DNA of 64,000 nucleotides from assembly GCA_947039275.1 (NCBI GenBank), contig CAMQYL010000002.1, positions 62,001 through 126,000 on the forward strand, read 5' to 3'. Position 1 is the stretch's first letter. Each line of letters begins with the position of its first letter. This document shows positions 34,830 to 44,480 of the stretch, in pieces. A program made the position numbers and the translations under genes. Below the pieces are notes generated by a model. It made no database searches, was not told where the DNA came from, and saw only the letters and a program-made list of their open reading frames with translations. The stretch is from Amulumruptor sp947039275. GTDB taxonomy: Bacteria; Bacteroidota; Bacteroidia; Bacteroidales; Muribaculaceae.

Positions 34830-34865
34830 CAAAATGTATTGACAACTGCAAATATCAGCCAACTA

Positions 34866-35900
34866 ATGTCACTAATCATCCCACGCAAATACAAGCAGAA
34901 ACTTCTTGCCGAGACCACAGAGGTCGCCATCAAATCAATCAAAGATGCCTTTCAGATCAAGCTTGCCGAGGCATTGAACCTGAGGCGTGTGACAGCCCCG
35001 TTGTTCGTGCTGTCGGGTACGGGACTAAATGATAACCTTAACGGTGTAGAGCAGCCTGTATCGTTCAATATCGCATGTATGGACGGACGCAAGGCGGAGG
35101 TAGTGCATTCGCTGGCAAAGTGGAAGCGCACGAAGCTCGCAGCCTACGACATCGCTCCCGGCTACGGACTTTACACCGACATGAACGCTATCCGCACCAG
35201 CGAAGACCTCGACAATCTGCATTCGCTGTATGTGGACCAGTGGGACTGGGAACAGACCATCCGCCCCGATGACCGTAACCTCAATTATCTGAAAGAAACC
35301 GTAAAGAAGATATACAATGCTGTCCGTGAGGTCGAGATGATGATATATAAGCAGTTTCCGCACATCACGCCTCAACTCCCTGAGAATCTAAAATTCATAC
35401 ACACCGAAGAACTTCTGCGCGAATATCCAAATCTCAGCGCGAAAGACCGTGAGACCGAGGCAGCACGCAAGTATGGCGCAATATTTCTCATCGGCATAGG
35501 TGCTGATCTCTCTACTGGCGAACCTCATGACGGACGTTCTCCTGACTATGATGACTGGATTACCCCTAACAGCGACGGCTATACAGGACTCAATGGTGAC
35601 CTGATATTGTGGAATCCTATTTTGGAGACAGGATTTGAATTGTCGTCGATGGGTATCCGTGTTGACAGCGATTCGCTCAAGAAGCAGCTGGCTATACGAA
35701 ATGCCGAGGACCGTCTCGGACTCAACTTCCATAAATCGCTTGTCGGCGGCGAGCTGCCTGCATCTATGGGTGGCGGCATAGGACAGAGCCGCCTCTGCAT
35801 GTTCCTGTTACAGAAAGCACATATAGGCGAAGTGCAGGCATCTATCTGGCCCGAAGACCAGATGGAAGCATGCAAGAAAGCAGGCATAGAGCTGATTTGA
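34866..35900 (+). CDS. asnA: Aspartate-ammonia ligase (asparagine synthetase A)
   Basis: Makes asparagine from aspartate, ammonia and ATP; class II aminoacyl-tRNA-synthetase-like fold. The ATG at 34866 (MSLIIPRKYKQKLLAETTEV) gives 344 residues, matching the family; a TTG at 34839 is less likely. Landmarks are EVVHSLAKWKRTKLAAYDIA, YVDQWDWEQTI, GDLILWNPILETGFELSSMG and GGGIGQSRLCMFLLQKAHIG. A hairpin terminator follows. Confidence 0.96.
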   Translation: MSLIIPRKYKQKLLAETTEVAIKSIKDAFQIKLAEALNLRRVTAPLFVLSGTGLNDNLNGVEQPVSFNIACMDGRKAEVVHSLAKWKRTKLAAYDIAPGYGLYTDMNAIRTSEDLDNLHSLYVDQWDWEQTIRPDDRNLNYLKETVKKIYNAVREVEMMIYKQFPHITPQLPENLKFIHTEELLREYPNLSAKDRETEAARKYGAIFLIGIGADLSTGEPHDGRSPDYDDWITPNSDGYTGLNGDLILWNPILETGFELSSMGIRVDSDSLKKQLAIRNAEDRLGLNFHKSLVGGELPASMGGGIGQSRLCMFLLQKAHIGEVQASIWPEDQMEACKKAGIELI

Positions 35901-35926
35901 TTGGCATAACCTGCCGTTTAAGCTTT

Positions 35927-35980
35927 AATCAATCGCAATTGGCGTTAGTGAATAAACGTTAATTGCGATTGATTTTGTTT
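35927..35980 (+). terminator. Terminator after asnA
   Basis: Perfect 14-base inverted repeat, AATCAATCGCAATT (35927-35940) and AATTGCGATTGATT (35961-35974), with a 20-base loop and TTGTTT after it, 27 bases past the asnA stop. Confidence 0.75.
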
Positions 35981-36010
35981 AATTAGTGTGTTATAAGGAT
36001 ATATTGTGGC

Positions 36011-36018
36011 TAACTTTG
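36011..36018 (+). promoter_or_regulatory. Putative -7 box for the acyl-CoA ligase gene
   Basis: TAACTTTG fits TAnnTTTG. It lies inside the possible extension from a GTG at 36006, so transcription would start after that codon; this supports the ATG at 36060 as the real start. Confidence 0.45.
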
Positions 36019-36059
36019 CTCTGATTATCCTATTCATTGCAGCAACACTACGGATACAT

Positions 36060-37868
36060 ATGGATAACATATTGACACATCTGACACAGACCCAGGCAGC
36101 CAAGTATGGCGTTCGCAGGGCTATGGGGTATTATACCACTCAAGATGGACTTCATGAACCGCTTGGCTGGAACGATCTGGCAGAAAGGGTGGACTGGCTG
36201 GCTGCCGGGATACTCAGACTGAAAGTGGGGGTGCAGGAATGTATTGCTGTCTTTTCGGAGAACATGCGCGAGGTCGTGATGACAGATCTTGCGGCATATA
36301 GGATTCGCGTTATTCCTGTATCTATATATGCGACGAGCAGCCATGACCAGGTCAAATATATCGTTGATGACGCCAAGGCGACTGTATTGTTCGTGGGAGA
36401 TGAGGCTCAGTACAGACTCGCTCTGCGTATCGCAGATGAATGCAAGAGCGTCCGTCAGATAGTCCGCTACGGCAATATAGCGAGGAATCCTCAGGATGCC
36501 TGCTCTATATCGTTTGAGGAGTTGCTTGATATCGGACGCAAAGCGTCTGCGGATGTCATTGATGAAGTCAGGGCGCGAAGCATGGCGGCTGTCCCTGACG
36601 ATATCGCCACTCTGATCTACACATCCGGTACTACCGGGGAGCCTAAAGGCGCCATTTTGCCGCATTCATGCTTTAATGCGGCTCTAACTATACATAGAGA
36701 GAGGTTGACAACTCTCAGTGAGAAAGACACTTCGCTCTGTTTTCTGCCTTTGAGTCATATTTTTGAAAAGGCTTGGACATACTTCTGCCTCTATAGGGGA
36801 ATGTATGTAACCATCAACCATGATCCCAAGGAGATACAAAAAGCCATCCGCGAGGTGCGCCCGACCTGCATGTGCAGTGTGCCCCGTTTCTGGGAAAAAG
36901 CATATCTTGCTATAGAGGAGCAGGTATTGAAGATGCCGCCACTCAAGCGTAAACTGGTAATGCACGCTCTCAAGATCGGGCGTAAACGTAATCTTGACTA
37001 CGTGCGCCTCGGGCGTAAGGTGCCGGCTCTGCTTGAAAGCCGCTATAAGTTTTTTGACAAGCGTATATTCGGTCCTGTCCGCAAAGCGATTGGCATAGAC
37101 CATGGCAACATATTCCCTACGGCAGGCGCTCCGCTATCTCCGTCGATAGTGACATTTTTCCACAGCATGGGGCTGAATATCGTTATCGGATACGGACTGT
37201 CGGAAACCACGGCTACAGTGACCTGTTTTCCCGAATTCGGTTACGTCATAGGTTCGGTTGGCACTGTCATGCCGGAAGTGGAGGTGAAGATAGGAGAAAA
37301 CAATGAGATATTGGTCAAGGGTCCTACTGTGATGCGCGGTTATCTCAACAAGCCACAAGCCACAGCCGAGGCGTTCACTGCTGACAGATGGTTTCGCACT
37401 GGCGATGCCGGGCATTTTGATGCGGCTGGCGCTCTTGTGTTGACTGACCGTATCAAGGATTTGTTCAAGACGAGCAATGGAAAATACATCGCACCGCAGG
37501 TGCTTGAAAGCCGTCTTGTGCAGGACAGGTATATAGACCAGGTGGTGGTCATCGGTGACCGCCGCAAGTATGTGACTGCAATAATAATCCCGGCTTTTGA
37601 CGCACTGAAGGAATATGCACGCCAGAAGCATATCCAATATAAGGATCTGGCAGAGTTGGTCAAAAACGGAGACATCCGCCATATGATTGGGGCGCGCATA
37701 GAGCGTTTGCAGCAAGGGCTGCCAGGATTCGAGCGCATTAAAAAGTTCACTCTCTTGCCTGAAGCGTTCAGCATGGAACGTGGAGAACTGACCAATACGC
37801 TCAAGATTAAACGTCCCGTAATCAATGCGCGTTATTCGCGTGAGATTGACGAGATGTATGATATGTGA
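36060..37868 (+). CDS. Long-chain acyl-CoA ligase (AMP-forming)
   Basis: ATP-dependent fatty acid activation to acyl-CoA. From the ATG at 36060 the protein has 602 residues. The AMP-binding motif is IYTSGTTGEPKGAILPHS (about residues 185-203), followed by GYGLSETTATVTCFPEFGYV and the linker motif YLNKPQATAEAFTADRWFRT-GD, then DRIKDLFKTSNGKYIAPQ with the catalytic-lysine region at the C-terminus. It resembles FadD15/AAE-type long-chain ligases common in Bacteroidetes; exact chain length is unknown. Confidence 0.9.
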   Translation: MDNILTHLTQTQAAKYGVRRAMGYYTTQDGLHEPLGWNDLAERVDWLAAGILRLKVGVQECIAVFSENMREVVMTDLAAYRIRVIPVSIYATSSHDQVKYIVDDAKATVLFVGDEAQYRLALRIADECKSVRQIVRYGNIARNPQDACSISFEELLDIGRKASADVIDEVRARSMAAVPDDIATLIYTSGTTGEPKGAILPHSCFNAALTIHRERLTTLSEKDTSLCFLPLSHIFEKAWTYFCLYRGMYVTINHDPKEIQKAIREVRPTCMCSVPRFWEKAYLAIEEQVLKMPPLKRKLVMHALKIGRKRNLDYVRLGRKVPALLESRYKFFDKRIFGPVRKAIGIDHGNIFPTAGAPLSPSIVTFFHSMGLNIVIGYGLSETTATVTCFPEFGYVIGSVGTVMPEVEVKIGENNEILVKGPTVMRGYLNKPQATAEAFTADRWFRTGDAGHFDAAGALVLTDRIKDLFKTSNGKYIAPQVLESRLVQDRYIDQVVVIGDRRKYVTAIIIPAFDALKEYARQKHIQYKDLAELVKNGDIRHMIGARIERLQQGLPGFERIKKFTLLPEAFSMERGELTNTLKIKRPVINARYSREIDEMYDM

Positions 37869-37924
37869 CAACAGAGACTGTAATATATATTATTAACCAA
37901 ACCCAATTAACGTCCGGAATAATC

Positions 37925-39044
37925 ATGATTACCCCCGAACAGCTAAAAGAGACCTTTGAGCGCAAGCTGGCGCTGAGGAGGTATCTTTGACATCGACAGC
38001 AAGAAAATAGAAGTAGAGGAGGAAGAACTCCGCACACATGTGCCCGACTTCTGGGAGCATCCCAAGGAGGCTCAGGCACAGATGAAGAAAATCAAGGACA
38101 TCCAGGCATGGATTGACGGATATAACGAAATCGATAAGGCTACCGAAGAACTACAGCTCGCATGGGACTTCCTCAAAGAGGGCATAGTGGAGGAGTCGGA
38201 GCTTGATGCGTTGTATGCCTCGACTATCGAGAAAATCGAGTCGCTCGAGTTGCGTAACATGTTGCGCCGCGAGGAGGACAAGATGGATGCCGTAATCAAG
38301 ATCAACTCAGGTGCCGGCGGTACAGAAAGCCAGGACTGGGCACAGATGCTCATGCGCATGTATCTGCGCTGGGCTGAGAAGCATGGCTACAAGACATCCA
38401 TCGCCAACCTGCTTGAGGGTGATGAGGCTGGAATCAAGTCCTGTACCATCAATATCGAAGGCGCGTTTGCCTATGGCTATCTCAAAAGTGAGAACGGTGT
38501 GCACCGACTCGTGCGTGTATCTCCATATAATGCGCAGGGCAAGCGTATGACCTCGTTTGCGAGCGTATTCGTGACCCCGCTGGTAGATGACACTATCGAG
38601 GTCAAGGTAGAGCAGGCACTCATATCGTGGGATACCTTCCGAAGTGGTGGCGCCGGCGGTCAGAACGTCAACAAGGTGGAATCAGGTGTGCGTCTGCGCT
38701 ACCAGTTTACCGATCCCTATACCGGGGAAAAAGAGGAAATCCTCATTGAGAACACTGAGACCCGCGACCAGCCTAAGAACAAGGAGAACGCTCTGCGTCA
38801 GTTGCGCTCCATACTCTATGAGAAGGAGCTCCAGCACCGCATGCAGGAGCAGGCAAAGATTGAGGCAGGCAAGATGAAAATCGAGTGGGGCAGTCAGATA
38901 CGCAGCTACGTGTTTGATGACCGCCGTGTCAAGGATCACCGCACCAACCACCAGACCAGTGATGTCAATGGTGTCATGGACGGAGACATTGACGAGTTCA
39001 TCAAGGCATACCTGATGGAATTTGCCGGAAATGAGCCGCAATAA
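37925..39044 (+). CDS. prfB: Peptide chain release factor 2 (programmed +1 frameshift)
   Basis: RF2 releases peptides at UGA and UAA. Translation starts at 37925 and meets an in-frame TGA at 37988-37990 after 21 codons; a +1 shift at CTT (37985-37987) continues from 37989 to the stop at 39044, giving 372 residues. GGQ is at 244-246 in SGGAGGQNVNKVES. The codon-recognition tripeptide, SPF in E. coli, reads SPY here (199-201, VRVSPYNAQGKRMTS). The C-terminal WGSQIRSYVFDDRRVKDHRT is typical. It is followed by the uvrD-like gene after 15 bases. Confidence 0.97.
37976..37991 (+). promoter_or_regulatory. RF2 programmed +1 frameshift signal
   Basis: AGGAGG (37976-37981) acts as an internal Shine-Dalgarno, three bases before the slippery CTT with stop TGA and following C (CTTTGAC). 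Spacing and sequence match the E. coli prfB site except for one A/G. It is the autoregulatory switch for low RF2. Confidence 0.96.
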
Positions 39045-39059
39045 CCTGATAAAAATTTG

Positions 39060-41408
39060 ATGGATAACAGCTATCTTGACGAACTTAATGACCAGCAGAG
39101 GGCCGCGGTGGTGTACACCGACGGTCCCCAGCTCGTCATTGCCGGAGCAGGCTCCGGCAAGACGAGGGTGCTGACATATAAGATATTGCATCTGCTTGCC
39201 CACGGAGTGGAACCGTGGCGCATCCTTGCTCTGACGTTTACCAACAAGGCAGCGCGTGAGATGCGCGAACGCATCGAGACACTTGTGGGGCATGAGGCTG
39301 CATCGCGTCTGTGGATGGGTACTTTCCACTCCATCTTCGCGCGTATACTTCGCATTCACGCCGATAAGATAGGCTTCAAAAGTTCCTACACCATCTATGA
39401 TGCTGCCGACAGCAAGGCTCTTGTCAAGACCATCATCAAGGATATGCAGCTTGACGAGAAAGTCTATAAGGCATCTACTGTTGCTAATGCTATATCCTGG
39501 GCAAAAAACTCGCTCATCTCCCCAGAGGTATATGCCGCCAATGAGGAGCTGATGGCAGCCGACCGACGTGCACGCCGTCCGCTCATCCATGAGATCTATG
39601 CCGCTTACCGCAACCGTTGCATCGTGGCATCGGCTATGGACTTTGACGACCTGCTCTATTACACCAATCTGCTGCTGCGTGACAATCCCGAGATACGCAA
39701 CCACTATGCCGAGTTTTTCCGCTATGTGCTTGTGGATGAGTATCAGGATACCAATTTTGCCCAGCATCTGATTGTGTCGCAGCTGTGCGGTGAGTGCGGC
39801 AGACTGATGGTGGTGGGTGACGATGCACAGAGCATCTACAGTTTCCGAGGAGCCAATATCGCCAACATCCTCAATCTCAACCGCACTTATAAGACCCTCA
39901 AAATATTCAAGCTTGAGGAAAACTACCGCTCGACGCAGACCATCATCAATGCCGCCAACTCGCTGATTGACAAAAACGAGGGGCAGATACCCAAAAAGGT
40001 GTTCTCGCGCAATGACAAAGGTGACCGCATCGAGCTCGTCCAGGCTTACAGCGATTATGAGGAAGGTTTTCTCGTGGCTAACCGCGTGGCTCAGGTGAAG
40101 CTGACACGCCATGACAGCTATGATGACTTTGCCATACTCTACCGCACCAACTCCCAGAGCCGCATACTTGAGGAGGCTCTGCGCAAGCAGAGCATACCCT
40201 ACCGTATCTACGGAGGCCAGTCGTTTTATCAGCGCAAGGAGGTCAAGGATGCAGTGTCATATTTCCGTCTGTCGGTCAATCCTGACGATGACGAGGCTCT
40301 GCGTCGCGTCATCAATGTGCCGGCGCGAGGCATCGGTGACACCACGTTGGCTAAGCTCACACGAGCAGCCATTGATAACGATGTGAGCGTATGGCATGTC
40401 ATAACGCATCTTGACACTATAGATACCGGTCTCAATAACGGTACGAAACGAAAACTCCAGGGCTTCAGAGAGCTGATGGAGAAATTCATTGACAGTAACG
40501 CTACTGCCGATGCCGCCACCCTGGCTCAACTGATTATCTCCGAGACAGGCATGATTTCACAACTGCAAGGTGACCGTACCCCTGAGAGCATATCGCGCAT
40601 AGAGAACCTACAGGAGCTTGTCAACGGTGCCCGACAGTTTGTCAAGATGCACACCGAGGAGGGCAACGAGGACATCGGCATGGAATATTTCCTTAGCGAG
40701 GTGTCGCTTGCCACCGATCAGGACAAGGACGAAGAGGATGACTCGGCAAAAGTCACTCTTATGACAGTGCATGCAGCCAAAGGACTTGAATTTGCCAACG
40801 TTTTTATCGTCGGTGTCGAGGAGGACTTATTTCCCAATTCCATGAGTGCTGCCAGTGCCGAGGAGGTGGAGGAGGAACGCCGTCTGCTCTATGTAGCGAT
40901 TACACGAGCCAAGCGTTTTTGCATGATAAGTTATGCGAGCAGCCGTTTCCGCAACGGTATGACTGCGACATGCAGTCCGTCACGATTTATCAGAGATATA
41001 GACACCAGATATCTTAAACCGGTAACAGGCACAAGCGTAACGGGTCGGACGATGTTTAATCCTGTAGAACGTTATCGCGATTCATATCATTCGTCATTAG
41101 GCTCGCCTTCTGGCATGGCGGCATCCAAGAAGCGTGGTGGGGGCTCATGGTTGCTCAGCGACTATCATGGCAATGTCACTCCGCGGGTAGAACCACGCCA
41201 GGCTGCCTCCACAGCTTCGGCAGGAGGGGCATCGCTTCACAATTCGTCAGAGCTGTCTGTCGGCATGGTGATAGAGCACCAGATATTCGGACGCGGTACT
41301 ATCGAGGAGATTGACCGCGAGCAGCCTGATCACCGTATCAGAGTAACGTTTGACAATACTGGTCAGAAAGTGCTCATGCTGAAATTTGCAAGATTCAAAA
41401 TCGTCTAA
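39060..41408 (+). CDS. ATP-dependent DNA helicase, UvrD/PcrA family
   Basis: Superfamily 1A 3'-5' helicase for repair and replication, 782 residues from the ATG at 39060; a TTG directly before it is less likely. Motif I is AGAGSGKTRVL (about 28-38), Ia TFTNKAAREMRERI, II LVDEYQDTN, III GDDAQSIYSFRGA, IV/V in LEENYRSTQTII and LMTVHAAKGLEFANVFIVG, VI YVAITRAKRF. The C-terminal 120 residues hold a Ser/Gly-rich linker and a beta-rich end (VGMVIEHQIFGRGTIEEIDR) as in PcrA. A 476-codon open frame on the opposite strand (38682-40112) is a coding shadow. Confidence 0.95.
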   Translation: MDNSYLDELNDQQRAAVVYTDGPQLVIAGAGSGKTRVLTYKILHLLAHGVEPWRILALTFTNKAAREMRERIETLVGHEAASRLWMGTFHSIFARILRIHADKIGFKSSYTIYDAADSKALVKTIIKDMQLDEKVYKASTVANAISWAKNSLISPEVYAANEELMAADRRARRPLIHEIYAAYRNRCIVASAMDFDDLLYYTNLLLRDNPEIRNHYAEFFRYVLVDEYQDTNFAQHLIVSQLCGECGRLMVVGDDAQSIYSFRGANIANILNLNRTYKTLKIFKLEENYRSTQTIINAANSLIDKNEGQIPKKVFSRNDKGDRIELVQAYSDYEEGFLVANRVAQVKLTRHDSYDDFAILYRTNSQSRILEEALRKQSIPYRIYGGQSFYQRKEVKDAVSYFRLSVNPDDDEALRRVINVPARGIGDTTLAKLTRAAIDNDVSVWHVITHLDTIDTGLNNGTKRKLQGFRELMEKFIDSNATADAATLAQLIISETGMISQLQGDRTPESISRIENLQELVNGARQFVKMHTEEGNEDIGMEYFLSEVSLATDQDKDEEDDSAKVTLMTVHAAKGLEFANVFIVGVEEDLFPNSMSAASAEEVEEERRLLYVAITRAKRFCMISYASSRFRNGMTATCSPSRFIRDIDTRYLKPVTGTSVTGRTMFNPVERYRDSYHSSLGSPSGMAASKKRGGGSWLLSDYHGNVTPRVEPRQAASTASAGGASLHNSSELSVGMVIEHQIFGRGTIEEIDREQPDHRIRVTFDNTGQKVLMLKFARFKIV

Positions 41409-41424
41409 AAGGTTAATACTTGTC

Positions 41425-42570
41425 ATGGTCTATAACAACGAATCAGAGATACCCACACCATTCTATATCGTATATGAGTCGCGTATCCGCCGCAATCTGT
41501 CACTCATAAGCCATGTAGCTGAAGCATCTGGAGCCAAGATAATCATGGCATTCAAAGCCAATGCTTTGTGGAAGACGTTTCCGATAGTGCGTGAATATTG
41601 CCGTGACTTCACAGCAAGTTCGCTCAACGAGCTGCGTCTCGGATGTGACGAGTTGGGCGGTGAGGCTCATAGTTATTGTCCGGCATATACTGATGAAACA
41701 ATAGGGGAGTATCTGGAACGTTCGACTCATATCACATTCAATTCGTTGCATCAGTTTGAGCGGTTCAAACCGATGGTGGCTGAATCAGCAGCTTCACCTG
41801 GTCTGCGCGTCAATCCGCAATGCTCGGTGATAGAAACCGATATCTACAATCCGGCTCTGCCCGGAAGCCGTTTTGGTGTCACGGCTGATGTGCTGCGTGA
41901 AGCCGGCGGTTTGCCCGAAAGGATTGAAGGATTGCATTTCCATGCCTTGTGCGAGAGTTCGAGCCATGACCTCGAGAAGGTGCTGGAGGCGTTTGAAGCT
42001 GACTTCTGGGAGTGGATCGGTCAGGTCAAGTGGGTTAATATGGGTGGTGGCCACTTGATGACCCGTGAGGGTTACGATACAGACCATCTGATAGAGGTCA
42101 TACGCCGATTCAGAGGCCGTTATCCGGGAGTTCAGGTCATACTTGAGCCAGGGAGTGCGTTTATGTGGCGGACGGGTGATCTTATGACATCGGTAGTAGA
42201 CATTGTTGACAATCAGGGCATTAAGACGGCGATTATAGATGCTTCGTTTGCATGCCATATGCCTGACTGTCTGGAGATGCCCTACAAGCCTGCTATCACA
42301 GGCAGCATGCCTGTGGATGCCTCGTTGCCTACTTATCGTCTGGGAGGCAATTCGTGTCTTAGCGGGGACTTCATGGGTGACTGGAGTTTTGCGCGTCCGC
42401 TGCGGATCGGGGACCGTCTGCGCCTTGAGGACATGAACCATTACACTACAGTCAAAACCAACATGTTCAACGGCATCCAGCATCCGTCCATGATACTTTG
42501 CGATGTAGATGGGCGATGCCATGAACTGCGGCGCTTCACTTATGAGGATTACCGCTCCCGCATGGATTGA
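41425..42570 (+). CDS. nspC: Carboxynorspermidine decarboxylase
   Basis: PLP-dependent alanine-racemase-fold decarboxylase of the alternative spermidine pathway (carboxyspermidine to spermidine). The ATG at 41425 (MVYNNESEIPTPFYIVYESR) gives 381 residues; an upstream TTG at 41386 lies within the helicase gene. PLP-lysine 44 lies in MAFKANALWK; further segments are NMGGGHLMTREGYD, ILEPGSAFMWRTGDLM and FACHMPDCLEMPYKP with a conserved Cys. The partner dehydrogenase gene is not adjacent. Confidence 0.93.
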   Translation: MVYNNESEIPTPFYIVYESRIRRNLSLISHVAEASGAKIIMAFKANALWKTFPIVREYCRDFTASSLNELRLGCDELGGEAHSYCPAYTDETIGEYLERSTHITFNSLHQFERFKPMVAESAASPGLRVNPQCSVIETDIYNPALPGSRFGVTADVLREAGGLPERIEGLHFHALCESSSHDLEKVLEAFEADFWEWIGQVKWVNMGGGHLMTREGYDTDHLIEVIRRFRGRYPGVQVILEPGSAFMWRTGDLMTSVVDIVDNQGIKTAIIDASFACHMPDCLEMPYKPAITGSMPVDASLPTYRLGGNSCLSGDFMGDWSFARPLRIGDRLRLEDMNHYTTVKTNMFNGIQHPSMILCDVDGRCHELRRFTYEDYRSRMD

Positions 42571-42648
42571 CGCTTGCAGCCATCTCTGTTTATCCTGTGC
42601 TTGGCTATAAATTACGCGTCAGGACGCTGTATAATCAATTATATTTCG

Positions 42649-42656
42649 TAACTTTG
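42649..42656 (+). promoter_or_regulatory. Putative -7 box heading the capsule locus
   Basis: TAACTTTG fits the -7 consensus and lies 191 bases before the upxY start. The long leader that follows is AT-rich and contains a possible stem, AGTCATA (42675-42681) with TATGACT (42694-42700). In Bacteroides, UpxY proteins act on such leaders. I found no flanking inverted repeats of the kind that make capsule promoters invertible. Confidence 0.5.
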
Positions 42657-42846
42657 CATTAGTTTGTGATGCAGAGTCATACTGCGTAGGAGTTATGACT
42701 TATAATTGTCCTGTTTCTTGCTCGTTCGGCTATAATGTGTTGATTAATAGCACGTTGTCAAGATTGGGATGAACTAAGAGATTGCTTTGACCGTCACGAA
42801 CAAGCTATAAAAATCGGTCTGAATTTGTCAACAGTCAATTATTAAC

Positions 42847-43413
42847 GTGACAAAGACAGGGGAACAAACACCATCAGAACATAGCGGAAATATACCCCGG
42901 TGGTATGTCATGAGGGCGTATAAAGCGGAAAAAAGCGTAGAGGAACATCTGACGCAGCTCGGCTATACCGTTTTCGTCCCCAAGAAACTGGCGGTAAGGG
43001 TATATCATGGACGTAAGGGGCGCTATCTCGTGCCGGCTATCCCGAGCATGGTTTTCGTCAATGCCACTAAAGAGAGCCTTCTCCAAGCCAAACAGCGTGT
43101 AGAGAGATTGCAGTTTGTCATGTCAGCCTCTTCGGGTGGAAACCAGCCGCTGGTCGTGGCAGACAAGGATATGAGCGACTTTATAAAGGTAGCATCAAAG
43201 TCAGTGGCTGATGAAAGCATCAGTTATCTTACTCCTGATGAGGTCAATATAGCCCGTGGCAGTCGTGTGAGAATCCTCGGAGGTCCATTTGATGGCGTGA
43301 CAGGCGTCTTTCAGCGAGTCAAAGGCCACCGCAACCGCCGTCTCGTGGTCACCATCCCCTCCATCGGCAGCGTCACCGCCGAAGTATCCCCCGATCTCGT
43401 CCAACTCCTCTGA
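42847..43413 (+). CDS. UpxY family transcription antiterminator
   Basis: NusG-like antiterminator, 188 residues, that prevents early termination in the capsule operon it heads. The NGN domain begins RWYVMRAYKAEKSVEEHLTQ and carries GYTVFVPKKLAVR; the C-terminal KOW-like part is VRILGGPFDGVTGVFQRVKG. The GTG at 42847 is chosen because the ATG at 42910 would cut into the NGN domain. No UpxZ-type inhibitor gene follows directly. Confidence 0.92.
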   Translation: MTKTGEQTPSEHSGNIPRWYVMRAYKAEKSVEEHLTQLGYTVFVPKKLAVRVYHGRKGRYLVPAIPSMVFVNATKESLLQAKQRVERLQFVMSASSGGNQPLVVADKDMSDFIKVASKSVADESISYLTPDEVNIARGSRVRILGGPFDGVTGVFQRVKGHRNRRLVVTIPSIGSVTAEVSPDLVQLL

Positions 43414-43421
43414 AACAGTAA

Positions 43422-44480
43422 ATGGTTACATCTATAGCGAAAATCCAGTCAGATACCTTTACCCTTCAACAGCCATCCAAACGAATGGAGTGGTTGGATG
43501 CTATGAGAGGGTTGGCTATGTTGATGGTCATATATAGTCATCAGGTTATGGGCTCTCCACTGGATTATACATGCGTGACTGTTGAGGCGTTTCGTTTTGT
43601 AATGTTGGAGATGTTCTTCTTTATAAGCGGTTTTCTGTGCGCGATAAGTTCAATGCCGGTTATTATAAAAGTCCGTAAACTCGCTCTTCAGTTGCTGCTG
43701 CCCACAGTGGTTATTTATCTAATCCATGCCTGGATATATGGGGATTCATTGGATTTATTTGCTAGAATGAAGAATGGTTTCTGGTTTCTTCCGACACTTT
43801 TTGTAGTGGAAGTTGTCGGGTATGTCTTGTTTAAGTATATCAGACGTTGCTCATTGGCTAAGAAGGTTGGGATTATTTGTTTAGTTATAATTGCTGATAA
43901 GATTCTGACATCCGTGGCTTTTCGTTACGGCATGCTTAATACACCTTGGGCTGATGCGTTTCAACTGTCATTTTTCTGTGTATATTTGATTCCCTTTTTG
44001 ATAGGAGCTTTGATTAGATACGTTCATAGACGCATATATTCTTATGTTGATGGACACATATTGTTTTTTGGAATCATTATAATGTTGTTTTTATTGCTTA
44101 GTTTCTATAATCAGCCATTAATTCAACCTTTTTTGTCATCATTGGGGGTATTTGTGATATTTTTAATCATGCATAACATGCGGGGTTATTTCAGGAAAGA
44201 TCACCATATCGGCAATTTTCTTATATTGTGTGGGAAAAACACGCTTGGACTATATCTGCTGCATTATTTCGTGCTTAGTGAAATAATCTGTCATTTTTCA
44301 CCGATTCTATTGATGCATATGGGCATGGAGAGCAATCCTTTGATGCAGCTTGTCATAATCGGCTTTTCAACACTTGTAACAACTGTCATAACACTATCAG
44401 CCATTAAGGTGATAGAAATGTCCCCCGTATTGTCTTTGCTTTGTCTCGGGCAACCGCTAAGAAAAATGGATAGTATATGA
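43422..44480 (+). CDS. Acyltransferase family 3 (first of three)
   Basis: Integral-membrane acyltransferase (OafA/WecH family), 352 residues with about 10 helices, probably adding acetyl or similar groups to the surface polysaccharide. It opens WLDAMRGLAMLMVIYSHQVM with the conserved His in the first helix, followed by FFFISGFLCAISS. It is 8 bases after upxY and overlaps the flippase start by four bases (ATGA). Base composition is clearly more AT-rich than upxY. Confidence 0.88.
   Translation: MVTSIAKIQSDTFTLQQPSKRMEWLDAMRGLAMLMVIYSHQVMGSPLDYTCVTVEAFRFVMLEMFFFISGFLCAISSMPVIIKVRKLALQLLLPTVVIYLIHAWIYGDSLDLFARMKNGFWFLPTLFVVEVVGYVLFKYIRRCSLAKKVGIICLVIIADKILTSVAFRYGMLNTPWADAFQLSFFCVYLIPFLIGALIRYVHRRIYSYVDGHILFFGIIIMLFLLLSFYNQPLIQPFLSSLGVFVIFLIMHNMRGYFRKDHHIGNFLILCGKNTLGLYLLHYFVLSEIICHFSPILLMHMGMESNPLMQLVIIGFSTLVTTVITLSAIKVIEMSPVLSLLCLGQPLRKMDSI

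Noticed and set aside
37925..38040. Broken prfB start, as if a pseudogene
   Set aside because: The TGA after 21 codons lies in the conserved RF2 frameshift signal AGGAGG-TAT-CTTTGAC, so it is programmed.
38682..40112. A 476-codon open frame on the minus strand across prfB and the helicase gene
   Set aside because: It lies wholly opposite two well-recognised genes, has no family features, and arises from their codon bias.
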